DNA of 64,000 nt, from assembly GCA_907165275.2 (NCBI GenBank), contig OU015673.1, positions 3,549,001 to 3,613,000 of the forward strand. Reading direction: 5' to 3'. Within the stretch, counting starts at the first letter, position 1. Every line of letters begins with the position of its first letter. The notes beneath the pieces were generated by a model. It saw only the letters and a list, made by a program, of their open reading frames with translations, was not told the origin of the DNA and did no database searches. Positions 55,016 through 64,000 of the stretch are shown here, piece by piece. The translations under genes were made by a program, and so were the position numbers. The DNA comes from Zygaena filipendulae (taxonomy: Eukaryota; Arthropoda; Insecta; Lepidoptera; Zygaenidae).

Positions 55016-55854
55016 TTATGTATATTCCTCGTATCTCTCTACCTACTGTAAAAATCTATAACCGTATAAAAACCCCTATAGACCTTGGGCAAATAATTAG
55101 TTTCTACAATAAATTGTGGAATCAAATTTTAATGTAGCAGATGCATTGTGAATGAAACCACGTAGGACTCTAGGTCTAAAGTCTAAAATTAAACAACAAT
55201 ACAATAGATACATAAACATTGCAACATTTTGCTGACCATGTTTGGCGCGCCTAAGACATATTCTTCGTCCATTAAAGTAGCCATAAAACGTACCGTTTAT
55301 TAATAGATAATAAGGCAATCAACTAATGCTTTCCGCGCTAGAAATTATAGTTGTCCTTATAATATGAATCCGAAACTAAACTTAATCTCACTAAATCAGT
55401 TCTCACTCGAATAAATTAGGCAGTTAATCGATTACAGAATAACTGAAACATAGGGGTTTGGTTCTGTGGGCTAAAATTAAGTTTATTAATGTGCAAAATA
55501 AGGAAACTCAACTACCTATGTGTTACCCCAGTTACCTCAGTTAACGCGTGAAAGTGTATAAAACAAACAAACATATTTTTTAATATTAGAATTTCTACTC
55601 ATAGGTATAATTTTTTTTCAGAGAAAACAGACATCATCTGGCACGACGCGATGATACGATCCTTGATGTTTTGTATTAAAAAAAATGCGCGAAAATATGT
55701 GCCTGCTATACCTATAGAACTGAAAAAGTAAGACGGATAAACAAAACGGCTGAATCCGAAGGTGGAGACCTAAAAATAAAGCAGGGATGCGCCACGCATC
55801 TGTGATTTCGTTACAGTCACATTGTCGGAATCACAGAGAAAATAAATAAAATAT

Positions 55855-56135
55855 AAATAGGACATGTAGGCGGGGCAGGCGCGCCGCCGTTGCAAAGGCA
55901 GTTAGAGCAAATGCTCATTTCAAAAACTTATTTTGCTGACATCCCAAGTGTAATATATGCATATTATGTAGGTATTTTCCACAATATGCCCATAACTGAG
56001 ATTTTTGAAAACAATGACATGTAAAAGCGTCACCAACTTGCGTTTAATACATATCGTTACGTTAGTGAATGTTTTTGTGCGTGATGAATAGTTTAGTGTA
56101 CGAAAATCACCCGGCGACCCTGGTTTTCATTTGTT
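55855..56135 (+). repeat. Dispersed GGCGGGGCAGGCGCGCC repeat, copy 3
   Basis: ACATGTAGGCGGGGCAGGCG, GCAGTTAGAGCAAATGCTCA, GCGTTTAATACATATCGTTA and TGTGCGTGATGAATAGTTT lie in the same order as at 22075-22320. Intergenic sequence around it (55016-55854, 56136-56635) shows nothing else. Confidence 0.75.
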
Positions 56136-56639
56136 TCCATACTGAGTTCATGTCCCGGTTCTGTGACCGTATTTTGTCTTAATAAGCAGGTAAGTACGTA
56201 TACGGTATAGATACAGTCGTTAACAAATGGATAGAGTTATATAAATTGTCACTTAATCCAAAAATATAGTTCAACCACAACTCATACATACAAAAAACTT
56301 GCCCAACCTATTATTATTAAGTAAACCTATTCGTGTTAGTTCTTGAAGGAAGATCCTGAAATTGACGCTTAATCCATTTCAATAAGCAGTACGCCACTGA
56401 ATCATCGATAAAAGTAACAGAAATAGGATAAAATAAAATCGCAGCGCTCTATATTTACAGAGGGTTTGATGACATAAAGACACTCCCGTTTTAGATATCC
56501 GACGGTTTCGCAAATCATTTAAATCACTTCGAATGAAACGATTTACTCGCAGTCTCATGAATAGAGTTTGATAAACTCGAATCGAATCATCGAACATCGA
56601 ATTTTTTGTGACGAATATAGTCACAAAACGTGTTCTTAG

Positions 56640-56880
56640 AGCCAGCGCACACTGTGCGACACGCGACAGCGACAGTTCGGCGACTAGACGCGACGACAGG
56701 CTGCGGCCTACAATTTTCATACAACCATTTTGTTCAAAGCTCCGCACACTTGGCGCCAGAGTCGCGCTTGTCCGTTCGCGGTGAAGTCGCGGCGACAAGA
56801 CGCAGAACTGTCGCTTGCGTCGACCCAAGTCGTTGCGACAAGACGCAACGACATGTCGCATAGTGTGCGCAGGCACTGAG
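56640..56880. mobile_element. GC-rich MITE with CAGCGCACACTGTGCGACA ends
   Basis: CCAGCGCACACTGTGCGACA at about 56642 is mirrored by TGTCGCATAGTGTGCGCAGG at about 56851-56870. The inside is rich in GCGACA/TGTCGC words in both orientations. The overlapping long frames on both strands (up to 165 codons at 56379-56876) are products of this GC-rich palindrome, not genes. Confidence 0.75.
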
Positions 56881-57935
56881 TCAGTGAAAACTGTGAACTC
56901 TTCCTCTCTTTGTTATAGGCATTCGAGTTCCAGAGCATTCAGGAAAATTCCTACTAATATTATAAATACGAAAGTAACTCTGTCTGTCTTTCTGTCTGTT
57001 ACGCTGTTTCTTACGAGTTAAACTAAGAAGTTGGGTCGACCAAATTTACCCGGATAATTTATTTTTACAGTCCATTTTCCTTTTTCTTTTTTATTGAATC
57101 AAATAAAGGTATAAGTACCTATTACAATATCTCTCTCGACAAATTGGCCACAAACAAGCTAAACCAACAGCTTAACAAGAGCTATACGCATTATTTTTAG
57201 TTGACAACGTTGCGAAGGTATTGTTTACGATTCAGCGACGTGTTTTATTGATAAAATAAATATATATACGAGGGGAAAAAGGGAAGGAATCTGAAATGTA
57301 TGACTGAAAAGGTACCTAAATTATATTAGAAATGAACTTCGTGAGTGTTTTGTCTAAGAATACTTACTCATTTATTTTGACCGACATTAGTAAACGTAGG
57401 ATTTGCTGCATATTCATCGACAGACTAGCTGGTGCTTGCGGTTTCACTCGCGTAAATGCATTCTAAGTATTATAACGACAACGTTTTCTTAATATTCGAT
57501 TTTGACGAAATAGTAGAGATCATATACATAATATTTAGAACGTAAGTATTCATTCAAAATTCCGTTTGAATTTGAAGCACAAAATCTAAATGTGCGTGAG
57601 CGGCGCAACATTTTGTTCGCACCGAAAACACGTAGTAAGTTGATTCCACCGCCCATGAAAGTGCATGTCACATCAATCATCAAGCGTGAAAACGTAACAA
57701 AAAAAAAACTCGCATTTTCATTTATAATACTAGGAATATTAAGTGTATATTATATTGTATTTAAGCAATACTGCTATACACGTACTATAAGTCTTAGTGA
57801 AGCCCCCAAGACCCGTAAGATTTCAACAGAAATACGTACCTATTTACTTTACGAAATCGCACGAACTCTTTGAAAGATTAAATTGCGTCCTTTGTCAACG
57901 TAAATTACATTTTAAATAATGGTATACATATGACT

Positions 57936-58133
57936 TTATTGCAAACGGATGTTGGTTTTAAGACGAAGCGGTGTTACTCTTGTCCAACCCTCATCACTTT
58001 TTATTGTTCCCTTTACATTATTGGCCAAACCTTCGATCCAGTCTGTAGTAGCGTTATAAAACAAACGAGGGCGTGCATCAGCGATACACTCATATACAAC
58101 GTACCTCCTTAGCCAAGTTGAAAGAATCTTCAT
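57936..58133 (-). pseudogene. Possible coding fragment, unidentified
   Basis: A 65-codon minus-strand frame includes NATTDWIEGLANNVKGTIKS and DEGWTRVTPLRLKTNI, which reads more like ordinary protein than neighbouring AT-rich noise. There are no splice sites, no family match I can name, and its start overlaps the MITE end at 58108. It may be a gene fragment carried by an element. Low confidence. Confidence 0.2.
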
Positions 58134-58252
58134 ATCACAAAACTGGACTTTTGAATGGACGATTTTACCTGACTACGTGACGATACGTTCCTTCGTTTTC
58201 TATAGGTTAACGATTAATTACAGATTGTCAACTTGGCTAAGGGGGCTGGTTT
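58106..58252. mobile_element. Short MITE, TTAGCCAAGTTGA ends, copy 2
   Basis: CCTTAGCCAAGTTGAAAGAA is mirrored by ACAGATTGTCAACTTGGCTA plus AGG; same family as 22606-22738. Confidence 0.75.
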
Positions 58253-58489
58253 TTTATGAGCTATAATAATTGAATCTTATAGTTTGAGTCACTAGCCAGT
58301 AGGCAAAGCCTGCATGGTTAACAGCTCGACCCTGGATGTGATTACTGGAGTGTTTGGCGATGAGTGGATGGAATTTTTAGTATGTGTGTCTTTTCTAGAT
58401 GTAAGGAGTTCTATGTAAGGCCTACTATAGTGTTTGTTAACCATTGTAATTTATTTATACCTTCACGTATGTGTTAATCCTACTAATAT

Positions 58490-58920
58490 TCCTACCTATT
58501 CACAAATCAAATATCTTTGAAGCATACACATGAAATAATTTTCGGAGAAGGTATTTGAAAGTTGAAACCACGTTAGCAATCACGCAAAAACGGCTGAACG
58601 GATTTGGATGAAATTTGGCATGCACGTTGTCAGGGGTACAGAGAAGGACATAAGGTACTTTTTATCCCAGAATCCCCGCGGGAACTCCGAAATTGCCGTG
58701 GTGAAACCGCGGGGCACAGTTAGTATTAAATAAATAAATTAATAAACGTTCCGGTTTCACCTGCGTTAATTTCGGAGTTCCCGCGGTAATTCCGGGATAA
58801 AACTTAAAAGTACCTACCCTGTAACCCTGACAACGTGAATGCAATGACGATCGCGTAGTTAAGGTGTGAAAACGTAACAAAACACTCTACATTCGCATTA
58901 TGATATTAGGATATCATTAC
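58490..58920. repeat. Two CCGCGG repeat copies back to back
   Basis: A reverse copy at about 58560-58725 (ACGGCTGAACGGATTTGGAT ... GTGAAACCGCGGGGCACAGT) is followed by a forward copy at about 58748-58915 (CCGGTTTCACCTGCGTTAAT ... TTCGCATTATGATATTAGGA). Together they form an imperfect inverted pair. Confidence 0.7.
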
Positions 58921-59424
58921 GATTGGTATACCTACCTACTCGAATGTGTATGCTATGCAAATCAATGTACATAATATCTTATTATTGCTTGAGAAACGCA
59001 GACGTAATAATTTCTTTTTCCACAATCCCCAAAGAACTTTTATGGGCGATACTTTAACATACATATAATATCAATTGCTTCCAAAAAAAAATTACATAAA
59101 ATCACTTCCTTATTTGAAGTCGGTTAAAATGAGAGAAACATATCTTACCTCTATGGCGAAAATCAATTTCTATAAATCACAGCATAGGTAGACACCGCCT
59201 TTGTTTGTTTTATCCTCCGTGAGCGTAATAGAATATAATAAATTGGACATTAACACACAACGCCATCTGGGTTTAATTAGGCAAAGCTTAGGGTAGCAGA
59301 CAACCGAATTTTTTTATTCGTTGTAAATCTTACATTTATGGTAGGAACATACTAAACACTCAGACTCGAGTAAACACAAACACCTATTGAATTCATCACA
59401 TAAATAAATGTTTACCTACTTTGT

Positions 59425-59512
59425 AGCGGAATCGAACCCGCGACACCTGGGCAGCAGTCAGGTTTGCCCTGAGGGTTTGCCTACCTGCACTATACCCGGT
59501 GCTGTTATGCGC
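59425..59512 (-). repeat. tRNA-derived SINE-like fragment
   Basis: On the minus strand a perfect B box, GCGGGTTCGATTCCGC, is preceded by GTATAGTGCAGGTAGGC as a possible A box. No acceptor stem or anticodon arm can be folded, so this is not a tRNA gene. Confidence 0.55.
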
Positions 59513-59564
59513 AACGTGTCACTACTTTACCATACATAGAAATGAACAGGCTAGTTGACATATT

Positions 59565-59760
59565 TTTTAGTCCATCGTGTATAGATTAATAAAAATATTG
59601 GACGTTTTTCTTTTTTTACGTAATCAAAAAATAACGGCGATACATTGAGTTGAAATTTCGCTTGACGTCACTACCCGGTGCAGTTTGTACGGGGTTTATA
59701 GCGAATAATGACGTCACGAGTCCCCCACCCTAAACTTTAACGCGCTTTATGTACAATAAT
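59565..59760 (-). repeat. Repeat with paired TGACGTCA palindromes, copy 2 (inverted)
   Basis: TCCATCGTGTATAGATTAAT, CGTAATCAAAAAATAACGGC, GATACATTGAGTTGAAATTT, TTGACGTCACTACCCGG and AATGACGTCACGAG. It is the inverse of 41445-41770, shortened on its far side. Confidence 0.85.
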
Positions 59761-60640
59761 AAACCTCCATCCAAATTGTAGCCAAATGCATATTTAGTTG
59801 CTAGCCTCTATCGTGGAGTAGCTATGGTAAGAAGTAAAGTTAAATCAGTTCGATTTTTAAAGTAGGATGGTCTAAACAAAATAGATCCGTCGATGATTTG
59901 TTTTTGCATCTCCCAAAAGTTATTCTTAAACATATCGAAGGGAGCTGAAAACCTCGCTTGTTTGCGTTGAATTGCGCATTTTTTTGCGTTTTGCGTTGAG
60001 TTGAAGGGTTGCGCTTGAATTCAAAATGTTCTTTAGCTTTATAATATTATTCAATATTCGATCACCAATATTATAATGCAGAAACAAATGTGCCAAAAGT
60101 ATTTATTTACCTAAGTATCAATTTGTTTGAGATTGCCAAAAATACTGTGACTTAGATACGTTAGAAAATTTAGCAAGCCTCTATACACCTATAGCAACCT
60201 ACATATAGTTGACTTCCTTCAAATAATTTTTCTCCCATGTAATCAGTATAAAAAATGTGTCATATAAAAAGTTTTGATTTCATTAGGTATAGTAGTAGCC
60301 AAATTGGATGAACCGTGAAGGGAGATCTATGTACAAAAAGTTTAATAAACTTTACTTATTTGCGGACCTAGTTAGTTGATGTGTTTTCCTTTCATATAAT
60401 TTAAGTGCTAGGAAAGATTTTTTTTAATTTTACATTTGCAACATAAAAATAAAGATACGGAAAGTTAAGAACATAAAAACCTTACATGCCATAAAGCGAG
60501 CGACCTACGCTAACCCCATCAGCGGCGTCGTCCTGTTGTTAAACTAAACATAGGACCTATAGTTAGCATATTTACTTCACTTTTTATTAAAGACAAAACC
60601 TTTTATAGTTATCCTTACATATACGTTTTATAAAACAAAG
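59761..60640. other. Intergenic sequence, nothing recognised
   Basis: AT-rich sequence. A short TTTTGCGTT/TTGCGTTGA duplication lies near 59960-60010. No credible gene or repeat. Confidence 0.4.
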
Positions 60641-60644
60641 TCCA

Positions 60645-60835
60645 CCGCCGCGTCTGTCTGTCTGTTCGCGATAAACTTAAAAACTTACTCAATGGATTTT
60701 CATGTGGTTTTCAGTTTTCACCAATAGATAGAGTGATCCAAGAAGAAGGTTTATACGTATAGTTTACCTATACCCACTGAAATTCCCCCGGGAACTCAGA
60801 AATTACTCAGAGTGAAACCACAGGACGTTACAGTT
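60645..60835 (-). repeat. Diverged CCGCGG repeat copy
   Basis: GTCTGTCTGTCTGTTCGCGA at the left, then AATTCCCCCGGGAACTC and GAGTGAAACCACAGGACGTT at the right. Confidence 0.6.
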
Positions 60836-60929
60836 TTGAAGTCAGCTTAATTTTTTTAATTAAAATAATGTGTCACACGAGTGTTTAAAAATATGTTCCA
60901 AAGTTTGAAAATGTATAACAATAATGTAT

Positions 60930-61150
60930 AAGGCATATAATAGCCTCGAGCGTCATCACTCGTCAGTTGATCGCGCAATATTGCGGGCGTGTCAATATTG
61001 ACGGTCACCGCGACAGATCGGCGGCGCTTTGAAGTGGTTACAGTGATCGGTGCATGCGGATTCCGCTCGCGCGAATCGAACGCGCCTCTCCTCGTTCGCA
61101 ACGGCTGGTCGGCTTAGTAGGCGAAGAAATTTTTATCGAAGCGGGACTGG
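60930..61150. promoter_or_regulatory. CpG-rich island, possible promoter or 5' UTR exon
   Basis: A 220-bp stretch dense in CG (GATCGGCGGCGC, GATTCCGCTCGCGCGAATCG, GAACGCGCCTCTCCTCG) in an AT-rich neighbourhood, without the terminal repeats seen in the other GC-rich blocks. On the plus strand it could end in a GTAAAC donor at about 61149. It could be the first noncoding exon of a plus-strand gene beyond the window or of the minus-strand cyclase gene. Confidence 0.35.
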
Positions 61151-61544
61151 TAAACAGTTTTAGGTTTTGGGTGAGCACACAGCATAGGTGCCTCCTTTTT
61201 TTTTTCATTTATGGGTTCTTTTTTGGTTTTATTTACGTAAGAATCTATTTCATCTGAGCCCTAGCTTTAAGTGTACCTACTTAAACCAAGGGTAGAAATT
61301 CACGCGATTGAAGCCACCGCTAAAGTGTGTGTGTGTAAGTTTTAAAGTGTGATCCAAAATTATATCAGTAATACTAATTTTATGTTCTCATTAAAGTTTC
61401 TGAAAAATGTTCTTCTTTTTTCATGAAAGTTTTCAAATTTTGCTCGATAAAAAACTCTTAAACTTTACTCATTATTAGTATTCTTCTAGGTAGGTAACTA
61501 TATACCTAAATAATTATCATGAACACCTTCTAGTGAAGGTTGAA

Positions 61545-61601
61545 GCTAATTTTCATTTATATGTATTACTTTCCAAGTAATACATATAAATGAAAATTAG
61601 C
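61545..61601. repeat. Perfect 27-bp inverted repeat with 3-base loop
   Basis: GCTAATTTTCATTTATATGT and its remaining 7 bases (61545-61571) are exactly mirrored at 61575-61601 around TCC. Around it (61151-62590) nothing else was recognised. Confidence 0.85.
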
Positions 61602-62589
61602 GGAACGGAATACATAACGGAATATATGACCTGCAAGAAATCAGATTTAACCTCGCCTTATTTGTATGAACTTTGTTTTTTCTTTTAAGTTAGGTACTGG
61701 TACCATGTGGATAGTGGATAAATCTCGACACATCGAGAGCGGTTTCCATAGTTCCATTAACGCTTTTGGCTTTTATTGTATCTAATTTTTGGTGTTGCCA
61801 TATTTTATTTTTATTTTAGAAAATAATAATATATTTATTTAAAGGGTGACCTAAGTGTAGTAGTAGAAGTAACTCGACGTAGCCTTTTAACTGTAACTTA
61901 TAGATAGGTAAAGTAGGTACACATTTGATTACTAGAGTAGGTACCTACGTTGAACACATTTTTTCCTTCATTCGCATTGTTATTACGCCAGTAAACCGTT
62001 GTAGGAATGCAAAATAGTGACAATGGTAAATTAGTTGAGTTTATGTGAGTATTCTATTACCGGTGGGGAATTGGATCGTGAGTAATAGTACTATCGGGGT
62101 GTTCAATTAATTTTTATAGTTCTCCTTTATTGTTTGTGTTTTTTTTTCTCTTTCATTAAAAAGAGAATGCGTTTCAATAGCAATTTCGAGTGACATCGCC
62201 GGCGCGGCGGTGTGGAATTTGGTTTTGAATTAACTCTAAATTTAATATTGGTACCGAATTATATCAGAAGAAAATTTTAATTAAAACTTTAAATATTAAC
62301 ATTTTAAAATAAACTTTCTTTTGAGACGATATACATAAATAAAGGTACACTATATGAAAGGGAGGACAGTGTTTTTAAGATATTTGAGACGAAAATCGAA
62401 TAATAAATATAAATCCTTCATCATATCTCTTACTTAACCTTTTAGGTCCTCTTTTTATATGAATTATTATCTTTATCTTTACATATTGTACCTATTGAAA
62501 CGTGTTACGTAACTCAACGTAAAAATTTTCAAAAACGGTTTGTTAATCATCAATAATATCTACTCGTTAGGAGCGTGACTACTTTAACT

Positions 62590-63090
62590 AATCTATACTT
62601 ATAATAAAACTGTAGAGAGGTCAATTCTGTACATTGAATATAATATACCTATTCAAAATTAATATTGGAGGATGAATGGTGATCGATAATAATGCCAAAA
62701 ATGCAATCAGTAAATTTTTGTCTGTCTGTCGGTCTGTATGTCTGTATGTTTTTGACCCATGCGTGCATGGGTCAAAAACTACTGAAGTCATTTTAACCAA
62801 ACTTGGTACGACTGTAGTCCATACTCCTAGGCAGGTTATAGGCTATATAATATAACGCTAAGACACATAGGAGCTGAGCAGTGACGATAAATTTGAAGCA
62901 AGTCGGATGAAAATCCGCTTTCGAATACGTTTACTCAATCACGCAAAAACGGCTGAACGGATTTGGAAATTTGGCATGCACGTTGTCAGGGGTACAGAGA
63001 AGGACATATGGTACTTTTATACTGGAATTCCCGCGGGAACTCCGAAATTACCGCGGGTGAGACCGCGGGACACAGCTAGTTAACTAAATA
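62590..63090 (-). repeat. CCGCGG repeat, long subtype
   Basis: Includes TCTGTCTGTCGGTCTGTATG, GCATGGGTCAAAAACTACTG, GACGATAAATTTGAAGCAAG and the end CGCGGGACACAGCTAGT. It shares the longer body with 39375-39760. A short inverted CCCATGCGTGCATGGG lies at 62756-62771. Confidence 0.75.
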
Positions 63091-63194
63091 TAATGACTGT
63101 TACAAAACATACTTATACGTATAAATAGATACGATCGTATTTAAAATTATACGTAACTACCTTTAGATTAGATATAAAACGTACAGTGATCAAC

Positions 63195-63510
63195 TATAAA
63201 TGGGGATGTGGACTGCTACTGAAAATCAAAATTCTAATTAGTCTGTCAGTTATAAAATAAAAAAAAACAATAGACACGTATTTTTTGCTTTTTAAAATAA
63301 ATTGAAATATACAGAGATAAAGCGCATAAAGTTTAGGGTGAGGGGGTCGTGACGTCACTAACCGCTAACACCGCCATACAAACTGTCTGTCAAGTGACGT
63401 CAAAAATTTCAACTCAATGTATCGCCGTTATTTTTTGATTACGTAAAAAAATAAAAAAATACGTGTCCAATATTTTTTATTAATCTACAAGACGGACTAA
63501 AAAAAATTAG
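63195..63510 (+). repeat. Repeat with paired TGACGTCA palindromes, copy 3
   Basis: Closely matches 41445-41770: GGGGGTCGTGACGTCACTAA, ACTGTCTGTCAAGTGACGTC, CTCAATGTATCGCCGTTATT and AATCTACAAGACGGACTAAA. The second palindrome is broken here (TGACGTCAAAAA). Confidence 0.85.
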
Positions 63511-63629
63511 TCAACATGCCCTTCCCTTCAGCAGTCGTAAGTATTATATAATCTTTAACTATCTACCTAGTTAATATTACTACGAGGAAATTACGTATGT
63601 TTCTTGAATGTATGGGGTGGATACTCTAA

Positions 63630-63804
63630 GGCCCGCCGCCCATTGTGACTTTTTGTCGACGTGACTTTCTGTCACTTAGTCAAGTGCAATGAAAACTATA
63701 CTGAGTGCGCTCATTATGGTGACGTGACAATACGGTGACCTCAGTACATTTTTCATAAGTGACAGAAAGTCACGTCGACAAAAAGTCACAATGGGCGGCG
63801 GGCC
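63630..63804. mobile_element. 175-bp MITE with ~48-bp near-perfect TIRs and TAA duplication
   Basis: GGCCCGCCGCCCATTGTGAC, then TTTTTGTCGACGTGACTTTC, then TGTCACTTA at the left are mirrored at the right up to GTCACAATGGGCGGCGGGCC. It is flanked by TAA at 63627-63629 and 63805-63807, the 3-bp duplication of Harbinger-type elements. Nearly identical arms suggest recent insertion. Confidence 0.88.
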
Positions 63805-64000
63805 TAAAAGTAATGAACTGATTCTATGAATTCTTCCACTTATCAGAAGCTCTATGAGTAACGTGGGGTATTTTTTATCACGATACAAAGAGTTCCTGAG
63901 GAAATTTGAAACAAAAATACCATTTGCTCCGAGTATTATAACTTACTATGCTTACCTACCTGGTTTATTGTAAATGAAATTCTTTGATGACTCTGTTCTA

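Noticed and set aside
56379..56876. 165-codon minus-strand frame
   Set aside because: Its GC-rich half is a palindromic MITE, and the rest is AT-rich noise without splice sites.
59425..59512. tRNA gene suggested by a perfect B box
   Set aside because: No acceptor or anticodon stem can be formed; a SINE fragment is the better explanation.

Overview
The window looks like nuclear DNA of a moth or butterfly (Lepidoptera). Evidence: AT-rich sequence with spliced animal genes whose closest remembered relatives are insect proteins (MLE helicase, atypical guanylyl cyclase Gyc88E/MsGC-beta3), TAGGTACCTA-rich noncoding DNA, and many copies of short interspersed repeats of the type common in lepidopteran genomes. 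There are no bacterial operons and no CRISPR array. All names rest on reading translations and splice sites by eye; no database search was run.

Layout. 1-345: 24-bp minisatellite. 638-6003 (+): last six exons of an mle/DHX9-type RNA helicase; its 5' part lies outside the window. 7626-7919 (-): intronless dynein light chain roadblock. 8699-12144 (-): two-exon, lysine-rich nuclear protein with an RPA34/POLR1G-like domain and three internal repeats carrying SUMO-type motifs. 12299-14192: two adjacent mobile elements. 14453-15375 (+): mitochondrial ribosomal protein mRpS10, tail-to-tail with 15790-16438 (-), a TMEM216-like ciliary transition-zone membrane protein. 16693-19267: 2.6-kb terminal-inverted-repeat element with older repeats inside. 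21270-24972 (+): five-exon cytosolic sulfotransferase. 28954-48580 (-): 15 coding exons of an atypical soluble guanylyl cyclase; the whole chain joins in phase to 924 codons. Three tRNA genes (Ala-AGC, Ala-CGC, Ile-AAT) sit in its first two introns. 48581-64000: no further gene recognised; it holds mobile elements, including a 595-bp deleted mariner with an open 125-codon frame, several MITE families, and one CpG-rich island near 61 kb that could be a promoter or 5' UTR exon.

The genes do not form a pathway. They are independent housekeeping or sensory genes: RNA helicase, dynein subunit, putative Pol I factor, mitoribosome, cilium, sulfonation and cGMP signalling. The most unusual content is the SUMO-motif repeat protein, the tRNA genes nested in cyclase introns, the internally deleted mariner with an intact frame, a 1.06-kb insertion framed by ATCGATT arrays and a 13-bp direct repeat, and a repeat family carrying paired TGACGTCA palindromes. 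No clearly new multi-gene system was found.
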